A stretch of DNA of 14,310 nucleotides from Paenibacillaceae bacterium UBA6304 (GTDB lineage: Bacteria > Bacillota > Bacilli > Paenibacillales > Paenibacillaceae), in assembly GCA_002439285.1 (NCBI GenBank), contig DJTQ01000289.1, positions 1 to 14,310 of the forward strand, in the 5' to 3' direction. Position 1 is the first letter of the stretch; the number at the start of each line of letters is the position of its first letter. Shown here piece after piece: positions 7,609 to 13,808 of the stretch. The notes under the pieces were generated by a model. It did no database searches. It was not told the DNA's origin and saw nothing but the letters and a program-made list of their open reading frames with translations. The position numbers were made by a program, and so were the translations under genes.

Positions 7609-7655
7609 GTAACCCTAGTATTATGGAGAATCTTGTTAATTGTAACAGAAGTAAC
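7609..7655. promoter_or_regulatory. GTAAC repeats and small palindrome upstream of the response regulator gene
   Basis: GTAAC occurs at 7609-7613, 7642-7646 and 7651-7655 in the same orientation, the last two 9 bp apart. TGTTA-ATTG-TAACA forms a palindrome at 7634-7647 overlapping the middle copy. On the minus strand a CATAAT-like -10 lies between these copies and the regulator start, with a poor -35, as expected for an activator-dependent promoter. Tandem repeats near -35 are the usual target of OmpR-type regulators. This is pattern recognition only. Confidence 0.3.
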
Positions 7656-7692
7656 TAGGAATCTCCCAGACATCGGACCGAAAAATGGGTAG

Positions 7693-8220
7693 TTACACTC
7701 TGGATAAACGTGTATTTCCCTCTTTGGAACGGTGGATCCGAACGCAGTCTTTCTTCAATTTCACGCATAACTTAAATCCGGCGAAGCCGATCAAGCCACC
7801 GAATGAATTCAGGAGAAGATCGTCGACATCAAAACAGCCGATGGAGAAGACTGCCTGTGCGCTTTCCAGACACAGGCTGGCGACAAATACGGTGATCAGG
7901 ACTCTTCCCAGGGTAGCCTGCTTTTCACCCCCTAGTAGCACTAGAAAAACACCGAAAGGAATAAACAAGCCGATATTCCCGAATAAGTTAAGCAAACCGT
8001 GGCCGGATACATTCTGTAAGGTTCTCGTGATTTCTCCCAGTGGAATCAGGTTGCCCTGCTGCATCCGGTGGAGCACGAGATCAGGATTCGTCAAATCTGT
8101 CTTAATCCGCTCCAGAAGATAAGGCATAGCCGGATCATGGAATTTGAACAATATGATTTTCACCAGGGTATATAGATATAGAATAAACAGGATACGGATC
8201 CAATGGTCTATCTGCTTCAT
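7693..8220 (-). CDS. VanZ-family membrane protein
   Basis: A 175-residue integral membrane protein with hydrophobic segments at about 7-26, 76-96, 106-125 and 136-153. It shows the conserved VanZ-family pattern: NLIPLGEI near 57-64, NLFGNIGLFIPFGVFL at 78-93, then the block with Glu119, Gln122, FDVDDLLLN (130-138) and the glycines of the last helix. The basic residue often found just before the FDVDD block is not present. AAGGAGG is 8 bases before the ATG at 8220. VanZ of the vanA cluster gives low-level teicoplanin resistance by an unclear mechanism; chromosomal homologues are common in Firmicutes and mostly uncharacterised. Its position immediately before a VanR/VanS-like pair (104 bp) is suggestive, but no vanH, vanA or vanX gene is visible, so no resistance function should be claimed. 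Confidence 0.85.
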   Translation of the reverse strand: MKQIDHWIRILFILYLYTLVKIILFKFHDPAMPYLLERIKTDLTNPDLVLHRMQQGNLIPLGEITRTLQNVSGHGLLNLFGNIGLFIPFGVFLVLLGGEKQATLGRVLITVFVASLCLESAQAVFSIGCFDVDDLLLNSFGGLIGFAGFKLCVKLKKDCVRIHRSKEGNTRLSRV

Positions 8221-8297
8221 ACTTCATTCCTCCTTAACTTTAAGATTAAGGATAGGGGGAACAAATTAAGAATTTCTGCGGTAAAAAATAAAGATAT

Positions 8298-8332
8298 TAT
8301 AAAGTCGGACGGATCAGGATTGGTATAAAGTC
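8298..8332. repeat. Direct repeat TATAAAGTC upstream of the VanZ-family gene
   Basis: TATAAAGTC occurs at 8298-8306 and 8324-8332, 26 bp apart. On the minus strand one copy lies within GACTTTATAATATC, which contains a TATAAT that could be the -10 of the VanZ-family gene; no good -35 is seen. The rest of the 8221-8342 spacer is AT-rich and shows nothing else. Confidence 0.3.
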
Positions 8333-8342
8333 CGGTAAACGC

Positions 8343-8371
8343 AAGAACCACGCCGGGTCGGCGTGGCTCTT
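8343..8371 (-). terminator. Intrinsic terminator of the TraB/GumN-family gene
   Basis: A 12-bp stem (AAGAGCCACGCC with GGCGTGGTTCTT on the minus strand, one G-U pair) and a 5-base loop, 17 bases after the gene's stop codon. The 3' arm ends in TTCTT and continues GCGTTT, so the U-run is imperfect, but stem strength and position fit a terminator. Confidence 0.65.
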
Positions 8372-8387
8372 GGTCTTATTCTTAAAT

Positions 8388-9644
8388 CTATTTTCTAGTA
8401 ACCGTAAATCCCTTATCCTCCAGCAGGTTCACAATGCCGATATCTCCGGGCATATGCGCAGCTCCTACTACGATTAAATAGACGGAGGAGTCTTGGCCTT
8501 TCAAGTAACCTTCGATTTTATCGGCCATGGCAATATTCCGGTCCACGAGCATCGCCTTATTATATTCCTCGTTCTTGCCCATTTCTTGCACCAATTCCAG
8601 CAGGGCTGCATCGTTGCCGGTTTTCCACATGTCTGCCATGGCTGCGACACTGTCGTCGACTTGGTCGAAGTTATTCAACACGGCAAGCAGATTGTCTTCC
8701 TGAAGCTTCGGCGAGAAGTCGTTAAACATTCCGAGTTGCGATTCATACGATTCCAATTCGATAATCGGAAGCTTGCGCTCCATCGCCTTCGTAAGGAAGT
8801 AAAGATCGATGCCGGTCTGGCCCTCATATCCTGTCTTGGCAGCCTGAAGCGCCGAAAGTGTCGTTTCAACCACCCATGGTTTAAACGCATCCAATGCATT
8901 CTTGTCTAGGCCGTTCTCTGCCAGAATGTTGCCCAGCTTGGCGTAAGTAGTTTCAGAAATATGATCCTTGAGCGTAGTTCCGTCTTGATAAGAGCCCAGC
9001 TTCAACACCAGTTCCTGGGTTTCCGGGTCGGCGGCCTTGGCAATATCGACTTCTACCCCGAGGTAGTCGGCCTCGGCAAAGGCATTCTCCATCGATGGGT
9101 GCAACGGGTAGAAGCTGGAGTCCGCAAGATGCATCGAACCTAGCAGATATACCTTATTGCCGCCATTTTGAACTTCCCACAAGAACCCGCGTCCGCTTGC
9201 CGCGACTACCTTGCTCTTCAGAATAACGGTACGCGATGCTTCATCCCAATAAATTTCGTATCCGGTTGCTTCCCCGATCGAACGTACCGGGAGATATGTA
9301 ATTCCTTCAATCACCTTCGGCGCGATGACTAACTGAACCGATTGTCCATTGACTACGGCTGTCTTCTGACCGTTCTGAAGCTCAATGGTCAGTCCTTCTT
9401 TCGTCCCTTTAACCTGCTTGGACTTGGCATCCTGCTCAAACTTGAAGTCCAATGCTTCAAACAAATCTTCCGCAGGTACCAAGGTCGTTCCGTGATCGAT
9501 GACCGGTGCATGTCCGTTAAATAAGGCGGGCTCCCCATCCACTTGCAGCAACACCGGCTTAGACGTTGCAAAGGTAGTCGGCGCAAGCAGGGTTACCGCC
9601 AAAAGCAGCGATAACAAGGAGGCCGTTATTTTCTTCATTCTCAT
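8388..9644 (-). CDS. Secreted TraB/GumN-family protein with N-terminal copper-amine-oxidase-like domain
   Basis: A 418-residue exported protein. A signal peptide (MRMKKITASLLSLLLAVTLL) ends near APTTFA, residue 26. Residues about 30-146 form a copper amine oxidase N-terminal-like domain (TTLVPAEDLFEALDF, ITYLPVRSIGEATGYEIYWDEASRTVIL), a module Firmicutes commonly attach to secreted proteins. Residues about 152-418 match TraB/GumN (TIKI-like): GSMH at 169-172, Glu198, GID at 278-280 and, near the end, VVGAAHMPGDIGIVNLLEDKG with His397. The paired GxxH motifs and the glutamate match the proposed metal-dependent active site of TIKI proteases. The start at 9644 follows AGAGGAG by about 11 bases; an ATG at 9677 lies upstream of that site and is unlikely. 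It is a single-gene unit with its own promoter and terminator. Enzymatic activity is inferred from the family. Confidence 0.88.
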   Translation of the reverse strand: MRMKKITASLLSLLLAVTLLAPTTFATSKPVLLQVDGEPALFNGHAPVIDHGTTLVPAEDLFEALDFKFEQDAKSKQVKGTKEGLTIELQNGQKTAVVNGQSVQLVIAPKVIEGITYLPVRSIGEATGYEIYWDEASRTVILKSKVVAASGRGFLWEVQNGGNKVYLLGSMHLADSSFYPLHPSMENAFAEADYLGVEVDIAKAADPETQELVLKLGSYQDGTTLKDHISETTYAKLGNILAENGLDKNALDAFKPWVVETTLSALQAAKTGYEGQTGIDLYFLTKAMERKLPIIELESYESQLGMFNDFSPKLQEDNLLAVLNNFDQVDDSVAAMADMWKTGNDAALLELVQEMGKNEEYNKAMLVDRNIAMADKIEGYLKGQDSSVYLIVVGAAHMPGDIGIVNLLEDKGFTVTRK

Positions 9645-9679
9645 CTTCCAAATTTCTCCTCTCATATATGTTTTCATAG

Positions 9680-9708
9680 AGTATACCGGATTAACTTGAT
9701 GAGGCCAA
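9680..9708 (-). promoter_or_regulatory. Sigma-A type promoter of the TraB/GumN-family gene
   Basis: On the minus strand TTGGCC (9703-9708), a 17-bp spacer and TATACT (9680-9685) give a reasonable -35/-10 pair about 35 bases upstream of the ATG at 9644. The rest of the 9709-9810 stretch is AT-rich and shows no further clear site. Confidence 0.6.
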
Positions 9709-9815
9709 TACTACTTAGCACAAATAAAAGAATAGGACCCGCCATAATTTTGACATAAGCAATAAAATTGGAAGACATAGTTCACTTTATATTGGGTGAA
9801 AAAGGTCGGGCTCTA

Positions 9816-9824
9816 TGCTACAAT
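9816..9824 (+). promoter_or_regulatory. Candidate extended -10 promoter of the uridine kinase gene
   Basis: TGCTACAAT is an extended -10 (TGN-TACAAT) about 48 bases before the start codon. No good -35 is found at 16-18 bp. It is divergent from the TraB/GumN-family promoter about 110 bp away. Confidence 0.5.
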
Positions 9825-9871
9825 AACGGAATGTTCACAGGGAAATTACGTAGGAGGTTATTTGAATCGCC

Positions 9872-10504
9872 ATGCTAATCATCGGTATCGCCGGCGGCAC
9901 CGGATCCGGGAAAACAACCGTAGCCCGTTCCGTTATCGAGCAACTTGGATCGGATAAAGTTACATTTATTTCGCAGGACAATTATTATAAAGATCAGTCT
10001 CACTTAACGATAGAGGAGCGCGTGCTGACCAATTACGATCATCCCTTCGCTTTCGATAACGAGCTGCTGATCGAGCACTTGACCCTTCTTAATGACGGAC
10101 AAGCCGCCTATGCGCCGGTATATGATTTCACGCATCATACTCGTTCGGCCTCCGAGTCCGTTCATCTTAAACCGAACCGCATCGCCATTGTCGAGGGCTT
10201 ATTTGTGCTATATGATGAAAAGCTTCGCAATCTGCTCAATATCAAAGTATTTGTGGACACTGATTCCGATGTCCGTCTGCTTCGCCGCGTTCTGCGGGAT
10301 ATGGAGGAACGAGGCCGCTCCATCCACTCCATCCATCAGCAGTATCTGGCGACAGTAAAGCCCATGCACGAAGCGTTTATCGAGCCATCCAAAAAATACG
10401 CCGACCTGATCATCCCCGAAGGCGGGCATAATGAAGTCGGCATCCAAATGCTGTCCATCTTAACGGAGAAGTACTTAACGGGCGGCAGAAACTGGCCCGT
10501 TTAG
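9872..10504 (+). CDS. udk: Uridine kinase
   Basis: A 210-residue cytosolic kinase that phosphorylates uridine and cytidine to UMP and CMP in pyrimidine salvage. The Walker A loop GGTGSGKTT is at 8-16, followed by SQDNYYKDQSHLTIEERVLTNYDHPFAFD, which carries substrate-binding residues of the family, then VYDFTHHTR, the Walker B-like IVEGLFVL, and the lid region RRVLRDMEERGRS. Length and sequence closely fit Bacillus Udk (about 211 residues). It is the only plus-strand gene, alone between divergent and convergent neighbours. The best Shine-Dalgarno (AGGAGG, 9852-9857) is 14 bases before the ATG, longer than usual; an in-frame TGA at 9863-9865 rules out an extended ATG/GTG/TTG start. The C-terminal GGRNWPV tail is not part of the conserved fold. 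Confidence 0.95.
   Translation: MLIIGIAGGTGSGKTTVARSVIEQLGSDKVTFISQDNYYKDQSHLTIEERVLTNYDHPFAFDNELLIEHLTLLNDGQAAYAPVYDFTHHTRSASESVHLKPNRIAIVEGLFVLYDEKLRNLLNIKVFVDTDSDVRLLRRVLRDMEERGRSIHSIHQQYLATVKPMHEAFIEPSKKYADLIIPEGGHNEVGIQMLSILTEKYLTGGRNWPV
10477..10501 (+). terminator. Possible hairpin over the 3' end of the uridine kinase gene
   Basis: AACGGGC (10477-10483) pairs with GCCCGTT (10495-10501), the right arm reaching into the stop codon. The left arm can instead pair with CCCGTTAA at 10513-10520. There is no T-run, so termination is doubtful. It lies between convergent genes whose 3' ends are 44 bp apart. Confidence 0.25.
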
Positions 10505-10548
10505 AACGCTTACCCGTTAATCCCTAAACCGGATCTATATGCTATGCC

Positions 10549-11646
10549 CTATAAGGATACGACCTCATAGGCTTGCAGCATGGTCCGGTTCTTTCCGTTC
10601 TTCTTGGCCGCATAGAGCAGCGAATCCGCTTGCTCAAACAGGTCCGACCGGCTCCCGCCCACCCGGTATTCCGCCAGCCCGATGCTGACTGAGATCCGGC
10701 GTCCGTCCATTTCCTCGTGCATGAGCCGCCAAATATTATCGCGTGCGTTTTCGGTTTCGCGATAAGCTTCTTCCAACGTTTTTCCCGGAAAAATCACGAC
10801 AAACTCCTCACCGCCGTACCTTCCGATAATTTCATATGGGGAGAACGACTCCTTCAGCGTTCCCGCCACACGTGCCAGGATGATGTCCCCCACTGCATGC
10901 CCGAACGTATCATTGACGCTCTTGAAATCGTCGATATCGATAACCGCAAGCTGGAGAGGCATATCGCAGTCGCAGTTATTACTCTGTTCAATCAATTGAT
11001 CCAGATATTCATGCAGCGTCTTGTGATTGTAGAGATCGGTCAAGGCATCGATTTTTACCATCCGGTCCATCAATGCGTTCTTGACCACCATCTCTTGTTC
11101 GCTTCTCACCATGCGCGTGAGACCATTCAGGAGTTCCTCGCCCCTCTGGATAATGCCACGCAAAATATAGAGCATTCCGATCATGACAAAAATAAAGGCG
11201 GACAGCTCATATCCCCCTATGCTGTGCCGGATTAATGGGAATATCCAATACACGATCCCAAACGCTGCCATATTTAAAACAAAGGCAAAATAAAGCTGTC
11301 TTAGGTTGAAATAAAACATGGAGACCAGCATCGAGAGCAAGAATATATATTGCAAGTGAATCGTCTTATTGGCGATCATTAAGGCAGCGGCGATGCAAGT
11401 ACCGCTTAGAATAATTAGCATCGGTCGTTCAATCCGATAACGATAAGCCACCTCATTGATGCTAATTACGAGAAACTGAATAACAGTAGGAAGGAGCATA
11501 GTATAAACAAGATATTCGGGAACCCGGCCAGACTCGGTCGTAATTTTCACATATAAAGCAAGCAGTTCCGCAATGATGGATATGCCAAGGACAACCCAGT
11601 AGGTAATAAGTATTTTTCTATGAATTGCCCGTGTCTCAGATCCCAT
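10549..11646 (-). CDS. Membrane-bound diguanylate cyclase (GGDEF)
   Basis: A 365-residue protein that would make cyclic di-GMP from two GTP. The first 165 residues hold about five or six membrane helices (from about 11 to 162), followed by a short helical linker and a GGDEF domain (about 195-360). Conserved sites are present: LTDLYNHKTLHEYL, the metal-binding DIDDFKSVND (237-246), and the active-site loop RYGGEEF with GGEEF at 278-282. The inhibitory I-site RxxD is absent (SPYE at the aligned position), so feedback by that site is not expected. The start at 11646 is chosen because ATG overlaps the upstream stop (TAATG) and GAGGAG is 9 bases before it; an ATG at 11673 would overlap the upstream gene further. 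It is translationally coupled to the MHYT-GGDEF-EAL gene. The membrane part has no motif I can name. Confidence 0.93.
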   Translation of the reverse strand: MGSETRAIHRKILITYWVVLGISIIAELLALYVKITTESGRVPEYLVYTMLLPTVIQFLVISINEVAYRYRIERPMLIILSGTCIAAALMIANKTIHLQYIFLLSMLVSMFYFNLRQLYFAFVLNMAAFGIVYWIFPLIRHSIGGYELSAFIFVMIGMLYILRGIIQRGEELLNGLTRMVRSEQEMVVKNALMDRMVKIDALTDLYNHKTLHEYLDQLIEQSNNCDCDMPLQLAVIDIDDFKSVNDTFGHAVGDIILARVAGTLKESFSPYEIIGRYGGEEFVVIFPGKTLEEAYRETENARDNIWRLMHEEMDGRRISVSIGLAEYRVGGSRSDLFEQADSLLYAAKKNGKNRTMLQAYEVVSL

Positions 11647-13655
11647 TATATAATGCTCCTCTGCTTCATCCACTCATCAATTTCCTCTGTACTCATCGGC
11701 CGGCCGTAAAAATATCCCTGCATGATATGACAGCCGAGCTGTAACAAAACGTCGACATGCTCCTGTTGCTCGACTCCCTCGGCGATCACTTCCAGATGAA
11801 GATTCTCCGCCATGAGGATGATGGCGTTAATAATAGCCCGCTTGGTCGGGCTCTCTAAATTGTTCGTGAACAGGCGATCCAGCTTGAGCGTATCCAGGGG
11901 AATCATGTCCAGTAAGCCGATGGAAGAATAACCCGTCCCAAAATCGTCCATCGAGATCTTAACACCCATGCTCCGGATGCTTTCGATTTGCCGGACGATA
12001 TCATGAATATCATATAGCACCATCGATTCCGTAATTTCCAGCTCCAGCCACATCGGTTCTAAATCCGCCTCTTCCAGGTTTCTTAGAACCATTTCCTGCA
12101 AGCTTCCCGTCTGGAACAAGCGAACGGAAAGATTGACGGAAATCGGCTCCAGGATTCCCCTGCATTGCCATTCCCGGCACTGAAGACAAGCCTGCTTCAA
12201 AGTCCAATCGGTCATCGGCACAATCAGACCGATTTCCTCCGCGATAGGTATAAATTCACCCGGAGAGATTACTCCCAGACGGGGATGGTTCCATCTTATC
12301 AAGGCTTCCCAGCCGGCCAGGCTGTCTTCCTTCACATTCCACCTCGGCTGATACACCAAAAAAAATTGATTATTATCCAACGCCAGATGAAGGTCTTTCT
12401 CCAGTTCCATCTTCCGAAGCTCTTGATGGCCCATCTCCTCGCTATACAGACAATACTGATTCTTGCCCGCTCCCTTGGCTCTGTACATCGCCGTATCCGC
12501 GAATTTTAACAACACGGAGCGGTCAGTATCCCGGATAGAGCTTATGCTGATCCCGATGCTTGCAGTAATGTACAGCTCGTTACCTTGGATCGAATACACT
12601 TTCTTCATACTCTCCAAAACCCGCTCCGCCAATTGCATAGCCTGCTGCTGATCGCATGGCGCCACAGTAAGCAAAAATTCATCTCCACCCATCCGAAACA
12701 CTTCGAGTCCGCTATTTACAAATTCGCTTAATCGTCCACCTACCTGCTGGATCAGCATATCCCCGATATGATGACCCAGTGTATCATTTACTGCTTTGAA
12801 TTGGTCCAAATCCAAAAACAGGACCCCAATACTCTCGTCTCCCGTATGCCTATCAAAAAAACGATTCATTTCGTTCCGGTTGGGAAGCCCGGTGACCGTA
12901 TCCAGATAAGCCATCTTTTCCAGGAAATACCGGTCGAAAAATAATGCTCCCCATGACACCAGAAAAATGCTAAAGACAACAATGGTAACACCAAGCAATA
13001 GCATATAATCCGTTACAGGCTCCGATTGCAGCACCGCACCCGGATGTTCGACGAATTTGGCCGCCCTCATCCCCGTATAGTGCATCCCGCAAATCGCAAG
13101 ACCCATGAGGCAGGCAGATAACCATTTTAACAGGCTTGTCCCGTATTGGGTCCGGAAGCGGAGAAGCAGAAACAATGCCGCATATGAGGCGAATTGAGCA
13201 ATTACGGCAGACAAAGCCCAATAGAGAGGATCATACGAAACATGGGCAGGCATCCTCATAGCCTCCATGCCCACAAAATGCATGAGGACAATTCCGCTGC
13301 CCATCGTAAAACCGCCAACGGCAAATTTCACCCAGCCTATCTTTTTAGAAAGGGAAAAATAGAATGCAATCCATGAAGCAATTACACTCACCATCATCGA
13401 TAACAAGGTAAGGCCTAAATTATATTTAACGGTCATATTCAAGTGGAATGCCAGCATACCGACAAAATGCGTCGCCCAAATTCCCGTACCCATAACGAAA
13501 GAGCCGGCCAGGATCCAATAAAGCCGGGGCCTCCCCGTCTCGCGCGTAATTCTCGCAGTGATGGATAAAGCCGAATAGGAAGCGAATATAGCAATGAAGA
13601 TGGATAACACAACGATATAAGTGTTATAACTGCCCACTAATGACACTATCCTCAT
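11646..13655 (-). CDS. MHYT-GGDEF-EAL cyclic-di-GMP signalling protein
   Basis: A 669-residue membrane protein. Residues 1-240 are an MHYT sensor with seven hydrophobic helices and three repeats of the motif: ATHFVGM (His63), LMHFVGM (His126) and MHYTGM (His192). MHYT domains are proposed to bind a metal, perhaps copper, and sense O2, CO or NO. A GGDEF domain (about 245-408) keeps LDLDQFKAVND and MGGDEF (GGDEF at 323-327) but lacks the RxxD I-site. An EAL domain (about 418-669) keeps EAL 450-452, Asn508, Glu540, DDFGTGYSS from Asp570, Lys591 and Glu627, so phosphodiesterase activity is likely. Compared with Bacillus YkoW it lacks a PAS domain between MHYT and GGDEF. The ATG at 13655 has AGAGG upstream and its stop overlaps the next gene. 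Net activity (synthesis or breakdown) cannot be decided from sequence. Confidence 0.94.
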   Translation of the reverse strand: MRIVSLVGSYNTYIVVLSIFIAIFASYSALSITARITRETGRPRLYWILAGSFVMGTGIWATHFVGMLAFHLNMTVKYNLGLTLLSMMVSVIASWIAFYFSLSKKIGWVKFAVGGFTMGSGIVLMHFVGMEAMRMPAHVSYDPLYWALSAVIAQFASYAALFLLLRFRTQYGTSLLKWLSACLMGLAICGMHYTGMRAAKFVEHPGAVLQSEPVTDYMLLLGVTIVVFSIFLVSWGALFFDRYFLEKMAYLDTVTGLPNRNEMNRFFDRHTGDESIGVLFLDLDQFKAVNDTLGHHIGDMLIQQVGGRLSEFVNSGLEVFRMGGDEFLLTVAPCDQQQAMQLAERVLESMKKVYSIQGNELYITASIGISISSIRDTDRSVLLKFADTAMYRAKGAGKNQYCLYSEEMGHQELRKMELEKDLHLALDNNQFFLVYQPRWNVKEDSLAGWEALIRWNHPRLGVISPGEFIPIAEEIGLIVPMTDWTLKQACLQCREWQCRGILEPISVNLSVRLFQTGSLQEMVLRNLEEADLEPMWLELEITESMVLYDIHDIVRQIESIRSMGVKISMDDFGTGYSSIGLLDMIPLDTLKLDRLFTNNLESPTKRAIINAIILMAENLHLEVIAEGVEQQEHVDVLLQLGCHIMQGYFYGRPMSTEEIDEWMKQRSII

Positions 13656-13681
13656 CCCTGCCTCTCATGTTGTCTGTAGTG

Positions 13682-13709
13682 ATTATAATATGATAATAAT
13701 TCAAATGAA
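13682..13709 (-). promoter_or_regulatory. Promoter of the cyclic-di-GMP gene pair
   Basis: On the minus strand a perfect TATAAT (13682-13687) lies 16 bp downstream of a weak TTCATT (13704-13709), about 27 bases before the ATG at 13655. The region is very AT-rich. Confidence 0.55.
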
Positions 13710-13722
13710 TAGAGGAAACTTT

Positions 13723-13739
13723 AATTCTGCGGCAGAATT
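13723..13739. repeat. 17-bp palindrome upstream of the cyclic-di-GMP promoter
   Basis: AATTCTGC and GCAGAATT are perfect 8-bp arms around a single G. It lies roughly at -48 to -64 relative to the expected start of transcription of the MHYT-GGDEF-EAL gene, and next to, but not in, the terminator of the upstream gene. The position suits a regulator-binding site; no regulator can be named. Confidence 0.45.
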
Positions 13740-13742
13740 CGT

Positions 13743-13775
13743 AAAAAAACCGGCAGCGGGTTGCCCCGTGCCGGC
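13743..13775 (-). terminator. Strong intrinsic terminator of the polysaccharide deacetylase gene
   Basis: On the minus strand CCGGCA-CGGG pairs with CCCG-C-TGCCGG (one bulged base) around a GCAA loop, followed by seven T. It begins 33 bases after the stop codon of the deacetylase gene and separates it from the cyclic-di-GMP genes. Confidence 0.85.
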
Positions 13776-13808
13776 TTTAAACCGTAATTATATAGCTTGA
13801 TTTCATAA

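Noticed and set aside
7601..7680. Terminator between the VanZ-family and response regulator genes
   Set aside because: GGAGA and TCTCC can form only a 5-bp stem with a long loop and no T-run, so there is no support for an intrinsic terminator; read-through is possible.
7685..8122. 145-codon open frame on the plus strand
   Set aside because: Antisense shadow of the VanZ-family gene, which has conserved family motifs and a perfect Shine-Dalgarno.
5797..8220. Glycopeptide resistance cluster
   Set aside because: Only VanZ-, VanR- and VanS-like genes are present; no vanH, vanA or vanX homologue is in the window and the regulators resemble the wider OmpR group, so resistance cannot be claimed.
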